Shown here in pieces: positions 36,569 through 45,045 of a DNA stretch of 64,000 nt. A model generated the notes under the pieces. It saw only the letters and a list, made by a program, of their open reading frames with translations. It was not told the origin of the DNA and ran no database searches. The DNA comes from Photobacterium frigidiphilum (GTDB lineage Bacteria > Pseudomonadota > Gammaproteobacteria > Enterobacterales > Vibrionaceae). Positions within the stretch are counted from its first letter, which is position 1. The number at the start of each line of letters is the position of its first letter. The translations under genes and the position numbers were made by a program. Location: the NCBI RefSeq assembly GCF_003025615.1, contig NZ_PYMJ01000018.1, positions 1 to 64,000 on the forward strand, read 5' to 3'.

Positions 36569-38040
36569 TGTTTAATTCATTGAAAAAGCTATCTTTAACT
36601 CAACTCGCAATAGCACTTACTGTTATATCGATTCTGATTCGTTTCTTGAGCCTTGGTTTATATCCACTCATGGATACAACGGAAGCCCGTTACGGTGAAA
36701 TGGCAAGAATAATGTATGAAACGGGGAATTGGATTACCCCCATGTTTGATTACAATGTGCCATTTTGGGGGAAACCACCGCTTTTCACTTGGCTAAGTGC
36801 CGCTGGTTTTGAAATTTTCGGAGTTAATGAATTTGCTGCCCGCGTACCTCATCTACTTGTTGGGTTACTTATTTTAGCGATGACGTGGTTTGTTGCTTCT
36901 AGGGAAGAGAATAGCAATAAAGAACAAGCGTGGTTAGCGACGGCTATATTAGCCACGACAGTCGCTTTTATCGTGATTTCTGGTGCAGTGATGACAGATA
37001 CTGCACTCACGTTTGGCATCACACTCTCTATGATTGGTTTTTGGCAATCATGGACCAAGCAATCACGCTTCTGGGGTTATATGTTTTTTGTTGGCTTGTC
37101 TGTTGGCATGCTAGCAAAAGGGCCGTTAACGCTGATTTTAGTGGGTATTAGTTTAACACTGTGGATTTGTGGCGATAAAAGGTGGAAACGTATTCCGACC
37201 TGTTTACCTTGGAAAGGTGGAATTGCTATTTTCCTTATGCTGTCATTACCTTGGTACTTGCTTGCGGAATGGAAAAGCCCTGGCTTCTTAAATTACTTTA
37301 TTGTGGGCGAGCACATTAAGCGGTTCATTGTAAGCGGTTGGGAAGGCGATTTATATGGCACTGCACATAAAGAAATTCGAGGCACTATTTGGCTCTATTG
37401 GGCACTTGCGACATTACCTTGGACACCGATTTTAATGTATCAGGTCGCTCGATTCTTCAAAGCCGGAGAAGAAGGGGTCGTAAGTGATAATGGCTATTTT
37501 GGTTTCTTATGGTGTTGGATGCTGTCACCACTGATTCTCTTTACTTTTTCGGGTAATATTCTATCAAGTTATGTAATGCCTGGTTTACCTGCTTTTGCAC
37601 TATTAATCGCGGGTTACCAAGGAAAGTTAAAGCTACCTGATAAGGTATATAAGATTGGTCTAATCACGCCTGTACTTATTGTTATTGCCGCATTATTACT
37701 TGGCTATAATCTAACGGGGAAAGAAGTTGAGAAAAATTTACTTTCAACGTGGAGTCAACAAGTTGAAGCACCTGAAAGTCAGCTCGTATATTTGAATAAG
37801 CGTCCATTCTCTGCTCAGTTCTATTCAAATGGTAAAGCAGAAAAAGTGACGGGGTCACTTAGTGCAGTGTTAAATGATTTGAAAGAGCCAACGTTTTTGG
37901 CTGTAAAAACAAATCAGATCCCACAAGGTTTTATGTGGAATAAGAACCGTTGTGAATTAAGAGCTGAGTCAACTAATCGAGAGCTGGTTTACTGCACTCA
38001 ATCTAATTTCAATGACGCGATTATTAGTTTAAATGATTGA
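36568..38040 (+). CDS. ArnT-like glycosyltransferase (PMT/GT39 family)
   Basis: 490 residues, about 11 membrane segments. The N-terminal loop LMDTTEARYGEMARIMYETG (acidic catalytic Asp/Glu) and WGKPPLFTWLSAAGF are typical of ArnT-type enzymes that move a sugar from undecaprenyl phosphate to lipid A or another acceptor in the periplasm. Together with the GtrB-like enzyme and GtrA it forms a minimal make-flip-transfer pathway. The full arn (4-amino-arabinose) set is absent, so the sugar is probably different. Confidence 0.9.
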   Translation: MFNSLKKLSLTQLAIALTVISILIRFLSLGLYPLMDTTEARYGEMARIMYETGNWITPMFDYNVPFWGKPPLFTWLSAAGFEIFGVNEFAARVPHLLVGLLILAMTWFVASREENSNKEQAWLATAILATTVAFIVISGAVMTDTALTFGITLSMIGFWQSWTKQSRFWGYMFFVGLSVGMLAKGPLTLILVGISLTLWICGDKRWKRIPTCLPWKGGIAIFLMLSLPWYLLAEWKSPGFLNYFIVGEHIKRFIVSGWEGDLYGTAHKEIRGTIWLYWALATLPWTPILMYQVARFFKAGEEGVVSDNGYFGFLWCWMLSPLILFTFSGNILSSYVMPGLPAFALLIAGYQGKLKLPDKVYKIGLITPVLIVIAALLLGYNLTGKEVEKNLLSTWSQQVEAPESQLVYLNKRPFSAQFYSNGKAEKVTGSLSAVLNDLKEPTFLAVKTNQIPQGFMWNKNRCELRAESTNRELVYCTQSNFNDAIISLND

Positions 38041-38243
38041 TATATTTATGTTTTAAGGCCGGTGGTTCTTTGCTTTATCATTCTGTAGGAAAATAATATA
38101 GTAAGTTTGTTTGGTTTTTAGATATGCGATAGGGGTCTCATTGGTTGTTTTTTAAACTGTGATGAAAACATCAATCACTACTTAAGTAGTATGAAATTAT
38201 AGCGTCAGTATTTGATTAATTTTAAATTGTTGGAGTCATCATT

Positions 38244-38495
38244 ATGTATAAAGAATTACTGGGGATCCCTAAAGAGCATGTTTTTGTTCGAACCGATATG
38301 AAGTGGGATATTGGTAAAAAAATCGATATTGATACGTTTTGGTATGATGAAAAAGATACCGCAGACCATATAGTTGCAAGGTATATTGTTAAGGTGACTA
38401 AGTTCGTTTATCCACCCAAAAAGTCATTAATCAGTTTCAATAAATATACGCCAGATAGCCTTTCGTTATTGGCTTCAGGTGAACTGCAGCATTAG
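38244..38495 (+). CDS. Hypothetical small protein
   Basis: 83 residues beginning MYKELLGIPKEHVFVRTDMK. Soluble, no motif. TTGGAG lies 8 bases upstream of the ATG, and a strong terminator follows the stop, so the gene looks real. The 200-bp gap before it contains a CTACTTAAGTAG palindrome near 38179. Function unknown. Confidence 0.7.
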   Translation: MYKELLGIPKEHVFVRTDMKWDIGKKIDIDTFWYDEKDTADHIVARYIVKVTKFVYPPKKSLISFNKYTPDSLSLLASGELQH

Positions 38496-38521
38496 GCTTT
38501 GTTTTTAAAAATCTTATATTC

Positions 38522-38551
38522 AAAGAGCCACAAACCCAGTGGCTCTTTTTT
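38522..38551 (+). terminator. Terminator after the small hypothetical gene
   Basis: AAAGAGCCAC (38522-38531), loop AAACCCA, GTGGCTCTTT (38539-38548), T tract. Confidence 0.9.
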
Positions 38552-38630
38552 GATCTATTGTGTGTTGCTCACAAAGCTGGTGGTTTACTTGTGTTATTAC
38601 TTGACGGTATTGTGACAAGCTGTGAAAGTA

Positions 38631-38775
38631 GAGCCATAGTCAACTGAATGCACCTACCTGTTCAGTCAGCGATACCAAAATTGAATTTACCACGCTATAT
38701 GATCTTCTGAATCTTCCCCAAGAAATTAATCAGCGTATAGCTATTTGTGGTGTAATAAAGATCAAAGGACGATAA
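38631..38775 (+). pseudogene. Possible gene fragment before the VOC gene
   Basis: An open stretch without a normal start encodes SDTKIEFTTLYDLLNLPQEI then NQRIAICGVIKIKGR stop, ending 2 bp before the VOC start. The sequence looks protein-like and could be the tail of a lost gene. Evidence is weak. Confidence 0.3.
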
Positions 38776-38777
38776 AA

Positions 38778-39176
38778 ATGATACCTAGAGACTCAACACT
38801 CCGTGTCGTAAGACCAACCGATAACCTCAAAAAAATAGCGCTGATGTACAGTAAAGCGCTTGGCTTTGAAATGGTGAAACAGTTTGATGACCATGATGGT
38901 TTCGACGGCGTTGTATTAGGCCATCCGAAGCACGCATACCATCTAGAGTTTACTCACCAGCGTGGTGTTACTGTTGGACAAGCATCTAATAGTGGTCATC
39001 AGTTAGTCTTTTATATCGCGTGTAGCCGCGAATGGGAGCGAGCATGCAGAAGTATGATTGATGAAGGCTTTAGCGTAGTTGAAAACAATAACCCTTATTG
39101 GGAAGGGGTAGGTAAAACCTTCCAAGATGTTGATGGTTATTGTTTAGTGCTTCAAAACAGAGATTGGGCTCTTTAA
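38778..39176 (+). CDS. VOC-family protein (glyoxalase/dioxygenase superfamily)
   Basis: 132 residues from ATG 38778, with AAAGGA upstream. The paired beta-alpha-beta units of the vicinal oxygen chelate fold are visible: LRVVRPTDNLKKIALMYSKA LGFE at the start, then YHLEFTHQ, and HQLVFYIACSREW with VDGYCLVLQNRDW at the end. Candidate metal ligands include His and Glu in YHLEF. May be a glyoxalase-like detoxifier or drug-binding protein; substrate unknown. Confidence 0.82.
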   Translation: MIPRDSTLRVVRPTDNLKKIALMYSKALGFEMVKQFDDHDGFDGVVLGHPKHAYHLEFTHQRGVTVGQASNSGHQLVFYIACSREWERACRSMIDEGFSVVENNNPYWEGVGKTFQDVDGYCLVLQNRDWAL

Positions 39177-39210
39177 CGTTAAATCTAATCAGCTGTAAAC
39201 TGATTTCGTA

Positions 39211-39236
39211 AGCACAGGACTTTCCTGTGCTTTTTT
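39211..39236 (+). terminator. Terminator of the VOC gene
   Basis: AGCACAGGA (39211-39219), CTT loop, TCCTGTGCT (39223-39231), T run. Confidence 0.92.
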
Positions 39237-39344
39237 ATATACTCAAACCTTCGTTCATTTCTTTTGTTTCTATTCTCATTCTTTAGCTGGCAGTGTTCGC
39301 CAATATCAACTTCAATTAGTGTAAACCTACTTGTAGGAGCTAAA

Positions 39345-39608
39345 ATGAGAAGCCTATTTATTGTCATATTCATGTGCACGATTGTAAGCACCGTACATGC
39401 TGAAACATTGTTAATGTCACATGATATGTACATCGAACGCTGCTTGAGTACCTTTGGCGAAGATCCATTAACGAAACGTGTTTGTGAAAAACAATATCAA
39501 GATATTGAAAAAAAAGAGCTACAGCTTATGGCTCAAATTGATACAACTCAGAAAGAATCTAGCCTTGAAGGCGCACCTTCAGCACTGCCAATTGATAACG
39601 TGGAATAG
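39345..39608 (+). CDS. Secreted hypothetical small protein
   Basis: 87 residues from ATG 39345, with AGGAG 5 bases upstream. Signal peptide MRSLFIVIFMCTIVSTVHA is followed by about 68 mature residues with two Cys (ERCLSTFGED and KRVCEKQY), which could pair in the periplasm. The longer frame from 39264 has no site and covers a terminator. Function unknown. Confidence 0.68.
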   Translation: MRSLFIVIFMCTIVSTVHAETLLMSHDMYIERCLSTFGEDPLTKRVCEKQYQDIEKKELQLMAQIDTTQKESSLEGAPSALPIDNVE

Positions 39609-39610
39609 GT

Positions 39611-39666
39611 TATACCCAAGTTAGCTCAAGATGTTAAATGTTACATCTTGAGGTGGCTTAGATGTA
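39611..39666. repeat. Interspersed palindromic repeat, diverged copy
   Basis: Left arm TATACCCAAGTTAGCTCAAG plus ATGT (39611-39634), right arm ACATCTTGAGGTGGCTTAGA plus TGTA (39643-39666). Related to 22350-22403 with an altered loop; placed directly after the stop codon of the secreted protein. Confidence 0.82.
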
Positions 39667-39843
39667 ATGCTAACAGTGTCTAAAGGGAATACAATTATTT
39701 TGAAAACTAGAGTTATTTTGAAAATTAGATAGGTAGCCCGATTTTTATTATAACGTGTTGTCGCCACTTTACTGGTTGTTGTTCAGGTTAGATTTAGCTC
39801 TTTCTCGTAATATTGTTCATGTACTTATAACGAGGTAGAGATA

Positions 39844-40017
39844 TTGAATACAATTATTAGTTTAATGTTTGTTTTATTTACCGTGTATGCCGCAGTTCGT
39901 GTATTTCGTTCATTCACAGTGAACAATTCGACAACAACATCTAATATTGATGGTGTGCTTGTTGAACCTAATAGCACCTATTTCCTTGCATCAAGTAGAG
40001 CGAAACTCATTAACTAA
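39844..40017 (+). CDS. Membrane microprotein, 57 residues
   Basis: TTG start at 39844 with GAGGTAGAG upstream; encodes MNTIISLMFVLFTVYAAVRV then a polar tail ending SSRAKLIN. One N-terminal membrane helix. Followed 13 bp later by another microprotein gene and then a third, so the three appear to form one operon. No family recognised. ATG 39865 is an alternative start that would cut the helix. Confidence 0.55.
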   Translation: MNTIISLMFVLFTVYAAVRVFRSFTVNNSTTTSNIDGVLVEPNSTYFLASSRAKLIN

Positions 40018-40030
40018 TAGAGGGTTTAGT

Positions 40031-40177
40031 ATGTCTGTAAATGCACAACCTTCCGCTATAGTCACTGAATTGAAAGCACTGAGTAAATATATTGTTATTG
40101 GATACGGTATGACGCTTTCAATGTTGACATTAGGCTGGGTAATGAGTGACGCGAAAGCTGGGCTTGGTGGTCACTAG
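40031..40177 (+). CDS. Membrane microprotein, 48 residues
   Basis: ATG 40031 with AGAGGG 8 bases upstream. Polar N-terminus (MSVNAQPSAIVTELKALSKY), one membrane helix (about 21-38, IVIGYGMTLSMLTLGWVM), short tail ending GLGGH. Middle member of the microprotein operon. Function unknown; small size and single helix fit a subunit or modulator of a membrane complex. Confidence 0.6.
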   Translation: MSVNAQPSAIVTELKALSKYIVIGYGMTLSMLTLGWVMSDAKAGLGGH

Positions 40178-40188
40178 TTGGATAAACT

Positions 40189-40275
40189 ATGCCAAATATG
40201 CTTTTTGAGGTTCTATTGGCCATTGCTGCTATCATAGTTGCAATTGGCTTGTATTCTGCTGCGGTAATGGCTTAA
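40189..40275 (+). CDS. Membrane microprotein, 28 residues
   Basis: ATG 40189 encodes MPNMLFEVLLAIAAIIVAIG LYSAAVMA, almost entirely one membrane helix, in the size range of CydX, KdpF or CcoQ-like accessory peptides. It begins 11 bp after the previous stop, and a bidirectional terminator follows. Too small for usual gene callers. Confidence 0.5.
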   Translation: MPNMLFEVLLAIAAIIVAIGLYSAAVMA

Positions 40276-40347
40276 TGATAAATGTATTATTAGCTAGATG
40301 TATTACCTGATGTATAGATTATTTACGAGCTCAAAATCTCTTGTATT

Positions 40348-40390
40348 AAAATAACGCCAATACCTATTAAAGTATTAGGCGTTATTTTAT
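40348..40390. terminator. Bidirectional terminator between microproteins and pdsS
   Basis: AAAATAACGCC-AATAC (40348-40363) pairs with GTATT-A-GGCGTTATTTT (40372-40388). A and T runs at both ends serve both converging transcripts. Confidence 0.85.
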
Positions 40391-40455
40391 ATATTCATTC
40401 TAGTTTCAATTATAAATAAATACGCCACAGGCATATACCCAGGCATTCTTATGCC

Positions 40456-42711
40456 TTATTTGTCGCTGGTATCCAAAGGCAGGGTAACAATGACTTCCAC
40501 ACCTTTATTATCTGCTCTATTCCTAAGCATAATTGTGCCATTATGATATTCAGTTATGAGTCTCGCAATAAACAATCCCAAACCTAAATGAGGCTTATTT
40601 TGCTTGTCTTGAGTTCTAATTGAGATCATTGAGTTTAGTAATTGATCCGTCATGTTATCAGGCAGTAAAGGGCCATGATTACTGACGATTATAGAAGCGT
40701 ATGTTTGTGCTTGAATCGTTTCACTAGAAAGGCTGACTTCGATTTCAGATTCGTTGTCGCTGAAATCTTCCGCATTCGCGATTAACTTATCCAAGAGCTG
40801 CGCAAGGTAATCAGGTGCACCTTCGATCATTACATTCGTTTCTGGTACTCGTACATTAAATTTTTGCTCAGGAAATGCCATTTGATAACCGTGCATACAG
40901 CCTGTTACTAGCTCATTCAGCGGGAATCTCTCTTTTTCTGCACCTTGAAGACTCTGCTCGATACGTGTAGCTTCCGTCATACTTGACAGGATCGTACTCA
41001 AGCGGTGAATACCATCTTGTGCCCGTGCAATATAACGCTGTGAATCTTCATCTTGGTTATGCATTGAAAGGTTTTCAATTGAAGAACGTACTACCGCTAC
41101 GGGGGTACGTAGTTCATGTGATAAGCGTGAAGATAGGTTCTCTAAATAATGATTATATTGCCCTAATCGCCCAACCATAGAAGCTAAACTTCGAGAAAGA
41201 TCGGCAATCTCATCACTGCCTTTGGCTGGAGAAATGGCTTTTTGAATACGGCCTTGGCTATCAATAGCCTGCTCCGCTTCGTCTCTTAATTGTCGAATAC
41301 GTGATGAAATATTTGAAGCAAATAAGAATAAGGTAATCGTTCCGATAGCCATAATGGCGAGAATAATATTAAACAACTTTTCTAAAGCACGATTGCGTAA
41401 TGTTTGGATACCATTAGTTGACTCTTCAGCAACTACAGCCCCCATTACGTTATTATCCAACCAAATAGGGTAGGCAGCAGCGAGTATCATGGCTTTTTTA
41501 TCTTCAGAAAGTCGCCATTGAGAGTAGCCCCTGCCTTGTAATGCTTGCGATATATGGACACCTTCAAGGTTTGCTGCATCCTGTTGAGAGTCGATAAACT
41601 GCTGAGGTGCTGAAATAAGAAATTTGTAGTACAAGGGGTGTAATACATTTTGTTCAAATACCGACCACCACGAATCATCATCTTCACTGTATTTTACAGA
41701 TGAAGACCACACACCATCTGAATCTTGTATATCACCAGTTTGAGCCAATATACGTTGGTGGCGATCGATAACAGAGATACGGGAACTGTTATGCCCCATG
41801 CCTTTTAAAATTTTATCTATTTCAGGTGATGGAACCAATACGGTTCCTAATCGATTGAGGTGAGATGTATTAGATGTGCCAATGATGGTGTCAATAATAC
41901 GATTTCGGCTATTGTTTATATCGTAAAATGCAAAACCAAGCTTATTACCGAGCATAGTTAATGGAATGCGGAGCTCAAGGTTATAGCCGCTTTCTGTATT
42001 TTGCCAAAAACCTTGAATATCACTGGCTGCCACTAAAGAAGCGGGATCGATCATGCTGGTATTATAACTTGTCGCCGAATCTTGATTATCGTCAGTGGGT
42101 TCTGTTATATGAAAAGCATTTACCCAGCCACTTTCATAAGGTGAAATGACATAACGTCGAAATTCACCGTTTGGCGATGTCATCGCAATGATTAAGTGAT
42201 CGCTTCGATCAACCCGTGTCGAATTTTTACGGCGCATAATCGGCGACTTATCATTTACCTCGAATACTGCGTAAAGGTAGCCTTGATATTTACCTACCAT
42301 GTGTTTGAAGTTAATGTTGTTTGATGCGGAATAAGGACGGCGGCTGAATTGTACATAATCACGACCATAATTGACCATCTGGTTATCGTAATCGTGCCAA
42401 TCAGACAGTTTTCCATCTAGCTTGATCGGATTTTGTAAGTCGTAAGCATACAGATCTTTACCTTTTTCGACCGATTTAAGAAAACTGGCTTGAAGATTAA
42501 ACAGATTAGGGCGTTCATTTAATGCGGTTGCGACAGCACGAGTGGTGCCAATTAATGTTTGCTCTTGACCCTGGCGAAGCAGTTTTTCCATTTCCCAAAC
42601 ATATTTATACCCAAGCCAAGGAAGTAACAGTAAAAAGCTTGATATTAGAATGACTTTTGTACGTAAACCAAGGCGTAATTGGGGTTTGAATTTCATCATT
42701 CTATTTTTCAT
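40456..42711 (-). CDS. pdsS: PdsS, sensor kinase of the proteobacterial dedicated sortase system
   Basis: 751 residues. Helix at about 20-38, a 400-residue periplasmic part that starts with a CBM9-like sugar-binding fold (PIKLDGKLSDWHDYDNQM, GYLYAVFEVND, SDHLIIAM), a second helix at about 440-460, HAMP, HisKA with LSHELRTPVAVVRSS (His about 532) and HATPase ending HLGLGLFIARLI. This architecture, together with the partner regulator and the adjacent pdsO, matches the TIGR03785 family of sortase-associated kinases. The signal may be a glycan. It overlaps no gene; pdsR lies 6 bp upstream. Confidence 0.83.
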   Translation of the reverse strand: MKNRMMKFKPQLRLGLRTKVILISSFLLLLPWLGYKYVWEMEKLLRQGQEQTLIGTTRAVATALNERPNLFNLQASFLKSVEKGKDLYAYDLQNPIKLDGKLSDWHDYDNQMVNYGRDYVQFSRRPYSASNNINFKHMVGKYQGYLYAVFEVNDKSPIMRRKNSTRVDRSDHLIIAMTSPNGEFRRYVISPYESGWVNAFHITEPTDDNQDSATSYNTSMIDPASLVAASDIQGFWQNTESGYNLELRIPLTMLGNKLGFAFYDINNSRNRIIDTIIGTSNTSHLNRLGTVLVPSPEIDKILKGMGHNSSRISVIDRHQRILAQTGDIQDSDGVWSSSVKYSEDDDSWWSVFEQNVLHPLYYKFLISAPQQFIDSQQDAANLEGVHISQALQGRGYSQWRLSEDKKAMILAAAYPIWLDNNVMGAVVAEESTNGIQTLRNRALEKLFNIILAIMAIGTITLFLFASNISSRIRQLRDEAEQAIDSQGRIQKAISPAKGSDEIADLSRSLASMVGRLGQYNHYLENLSSRLSHELRTPVAVVRSSIENLSMHNQDEDSQRYIARAQDGIHRLSTILSSMTEATRIEQSLQGAEKERFPLNELVTGCMHGYQMAFPEQKFNVRVPETNVMIEGAPDYLAQLLDKLIANAEDFSDNESEIEVSLSSETIQAQTYASIIVSNHGPLLPDNMTDQLLNSMISIRTQDKQNKPHLGLGLFIARLITEYHNGTIMLRNRADNKGVEVIVTLPLDTSDK

Positions 42712-42717
42712 ATGCTC

Positions 42718-43404
42718 TTATACACCCCAGCGATAACCCATGCCGTAAACGGTATGGATACAATCAAACTCGTTGTCACATTGAATAAATTTCTTGCGAA
42801 TACGCTTCACATGAGACGTTATCGTGCTGTCATCAACGACCACTTGTGCTGCCTGCATTAAGTCATCACGACTTTTAACATGGCCAGGACGTTTAGCTAG
42901 CGCATAAATCATCCAAAACTCTGTCACTGTTAATTCTATTGGTTGTTGCTTCCAAAAAACCTGCATACGATTTTGATCAATGGTTAGTGAATCTCGCTCA
43001 ATTAACGACTCTTGCTCGATAGGGGTTGCCATTACTTCACTACGGCGAAATAACGCTGCAATACGAGCAATCAAATGCGGCAAACTGATGTCTTTGGTGA
43101 GGTAATCATCAGCGCCCATGCGTAAACCACAAACCGTATCAAAATCACTGTCTCTAGCCGTTAAAAAGATAATCGGGACAGTTGAAGACATTGCCCGTAA
43201 TGATTGGCATAGCGAAAAACCACCATCAATTTCATCTTGTAAGCCGATGTCTATGATTGCCAAATCGGGTAAACGTTCTTTAAAGGCGGTTAATGCGTCT
43301 GGGCGGTTATCGTATCCTTGAACGCTATAGCCATGCTTTACCAATACGTCGGTGTAGTTCTCACGGATGGCGACTTCATCTTCAACGATTGCAATTCTTT
43401 TCAT
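42718..43404 (-). CDS. pdsR: PdsR, response regulator of the sortase-associated system
   Basis: 228 residues, OmpR type. Receiver: EDE (8-10), phospho-acceptor in LAIIDIGLQDEIDGG (Asp about 52), Lys in LTKD (about 108). The insertion LQDEIDGGF after the phospho-acceptor is a family feature. Winged helix ends with HTVYGMGYRWGV. First gene of the pdsRS operon, divergent from pdsO with 259 bp between; it probably controls pdsO. Confidence 0.85.
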   Translation of the reverse strand: MKRIAIVEDEVAIRENYTDVLVKHGYSVQGYDNRPDALTAFKERLPDLAIIDIGLQDEIDGGFSLCQSLRAMSSTVPIIFLTARDSDFDTVCGLRMGADDYLTKDISLPHLIARIAALFRRSEVMATPIEQESLIERDSLTIDQNRMQVFWKQQPIELTVTEFWMIYALAKRPGHVKSRDDLMQAAQVVVDDSTITSHVKRIRKKFIQCDNEFDCIHTVYGMGYRWGV

Positions 43405-43663
43405 GGGAACCTTGTTTCTCTTTTATATGTATTGTTTCTATGTGCTGACTATACAACAAAAAATGGACTAAAAAAGGGGCGAAAACACATTGCCTTTTTT
43501 TCGCCACATTTGATCACCGCATTGCTATTTTCTTTCCTCTATATTGCCAGATCAACTTGCTTTAATGACTACATCGCAACGGCAACCCGCTTTGAAACGT
43601 TACTTCAATAAAGAATGCGCGTTGCAGGTTACTCATAATAAATAAAACGATGAGGAATACATC

Positions 43664-44422
43664 ATGAAAAAGCAATTAATTACAACCTTGGTTACAGCAG
43701 CTCTTCTTACTTCAACAATGGCACCAACTGCTTATGCTAACCAAGCAGACCTGCAAGCTGCAGACGAAACATATGTCGTTGGTGAGCAAGAGCAACTCAT
43801 CGGATTAGGATCGGGTGCTGCTTTTGGTGCATTAGTCGGGGGCCCTGTTGGCGCTATTATTGGCGCAATGGTCGGTGGAATTGTTGGTACAGCCGTTGGG
43901 CAAGATGAGCATATTAAATCCCAAAATGAAGACATGATTGAATTAACCGCGCGTAATACCGAACTTGAACGTATAGACATTAATTATAACCAAGCCCAAA
44001 TCGAGATTGCCCGTTTGCAGCAAGATTTGCAGTTACAAAGTGAAGAACGTCAAGCATTAATGCTCGAAGTGAATGTACATTTCCGTACTGGTTCATCAGA
44101 TATCGAGCCGCTTTTTCAGCAGCAACTTGAAGAAATTGCTGAGCTGATGAAGCAATCACCAGAAATGAGTTGGCAGCTAGCTGGGTATGCCGATCGTCGA
44201 GGTGATAGCCAGAAGAATTTTGATTTATCAATGCGCCGTGTCGATGCTGTTCGTGATTATCTTGAATCTCAAGGTATTGATACTGATCAGCTTCTTGTTG
44301 ATGCCTACGGTGATTTAGAGCCATTAAAATCAGAACAAAATTTTGAAAATGACTTTTTTGACCGCCGTGTAACTCTACGCAGCACTCAAGGTGATGTATA
44401 CACAGCACATACATACCCGTAG
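43664..44422 (+). CDS. pdsO: PdsO, OmpA-family protein of the sortase-associated system
   Basis: 252 residues. Signal peptide ends AYA-N (about 25). A Gly-rich segment (GSGAAFGALVGGPVGAIIGA, about 49-68) resembles a glycine-zipper membrane span. A coiled coil (85-125) precedes an OmpA-like peptidoglycan-binding domain with NVHFRTGSSDIEP and AGYADRRGDSQKNFDLSMRR. This arrangement is that of TIGR03789, the OmpA-like member of the Pds set. RBS TGAGGAAT. Confidence 0.85.
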   Translation: MKKQLITTLVTAALLTSTMAPTAYANQADLQAADETYVVGEQEQLIGLGSGAAFGALVGGPVGAIIGAMVGGIVGTAVGQDEHIKSQNEDMIELTARNTELERIDINYNQAQIEIARLQQDLQLQSEERQALMLEVNVHFRTGSSDIEPLFQQQLEEIAELMKQSPEMSWQLAGYADRRGDSQKNFDLSMRRVDAVRDYLESQGIDTDQLLVDAYGDLEPLKSEQNFENDFFDRRVTLRSTQGDVYTAHTYP

Positions 44423-44471
44423 CACATCACCTAATAAGACATATTTAATTGAGTCGACAGTGGAGATCTTG

Positions 44472-44708
44472 ATGAAATCAAACAAACCGGAGGCACCTAG
44501 TTGGGTGCTTCCAACTCTTATTCTATTACTACTTACTATGCAGTTATCAGTAAGGGCTGAAGATATAAGAGAGCCGCAAATAGACACGCTTTACGGTGAA
44601 CCATTGGAATTAGTTGATAACACAGATCAAGATAACCTGCCTGAATGGCATGAATATGATGGGATGCAACAACTCGCGGTAAGTAACGTATACGTTCATC
44701 GGTTTTAA
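44472..44708 (+). CDS. Small exported hypothetical protein after pdsO
   Basis: 78 residues from ATG 44472 with GGAG upstream. A hydrophobic helix (PSWVLPTLILLLLTMQLSVR) ends at a possible signal cleavage A-E, leaving about 48 acidic residues ending SNVYVHRF. Only 49 bp after pdsO, so likely in its operon. It sits where a sortase substrate or sortase gene would often be found. It has no LPxTG motif and could be a degraded start of a lost target gene or an independent small protein. Confidence 0.55.
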   Translation: MKSNKPEAPSWVLPTLILLLLTMQLSVRAEDIREPQIDTLYGEPLELVDNTDQDNLPEWHEYDGMQQLAVSNVYVHRF

Positions 44709-44730
44709 TATTGAAAAAGGGATTTATTCA

Positions 44731-44940
44731 ATGCAAATCGCCAATATAAGTGACCGTGTAACCAAAGTGATGAATTATTTGGATGAGAGCAAGTCGTTCA
44801 ATGATTGGGAAAGCATGATTTATGTAGCAGAGCGTAAGGTAATCGCGTTTTGTCGGAATTATTTGAAAGTGGATGAGGGGCAATTAATGTCGGCTTTTAT
44901 GAGATTGTCGGTAGTACATTTTAGTGTTATATATTGTTAA
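44731..44940 (+). CDS. Hypothetical small protein
   Basis: 69 residues starting MQIANISDRVTKVMNYLDES, with AAAGGG upstream and 22 bp after the previous gene. The first 40 residues look helical and soluble; the tail (RLSVVHFSVIYC) is hydrophobic. May be the end of the pdsO operon. Function unknown. Confidence 0.5.
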   Translation: MQIANISDRVTKVMNYLDESKSFNDWESMIYVAERKVIAFCRNYLKVDEGQLMSAFMRLSVVHFSVIYC

Positions 44941-45045
44941 TCGTTCATTTCAAGCCCATCTAAATAAGTATCTAATCATTCTTGCTGCGAAAATGCCTGA
45001 TCAGCTACTTATTCAGAACGGTATTAAGTTCTTTTAAAAAAAACA

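Noticed and set aside
43980-44414. 144-residue ORF antisense to pdsO
   Set aside because: Shadow of the OmpA-like gene; low complexity and no start signal.
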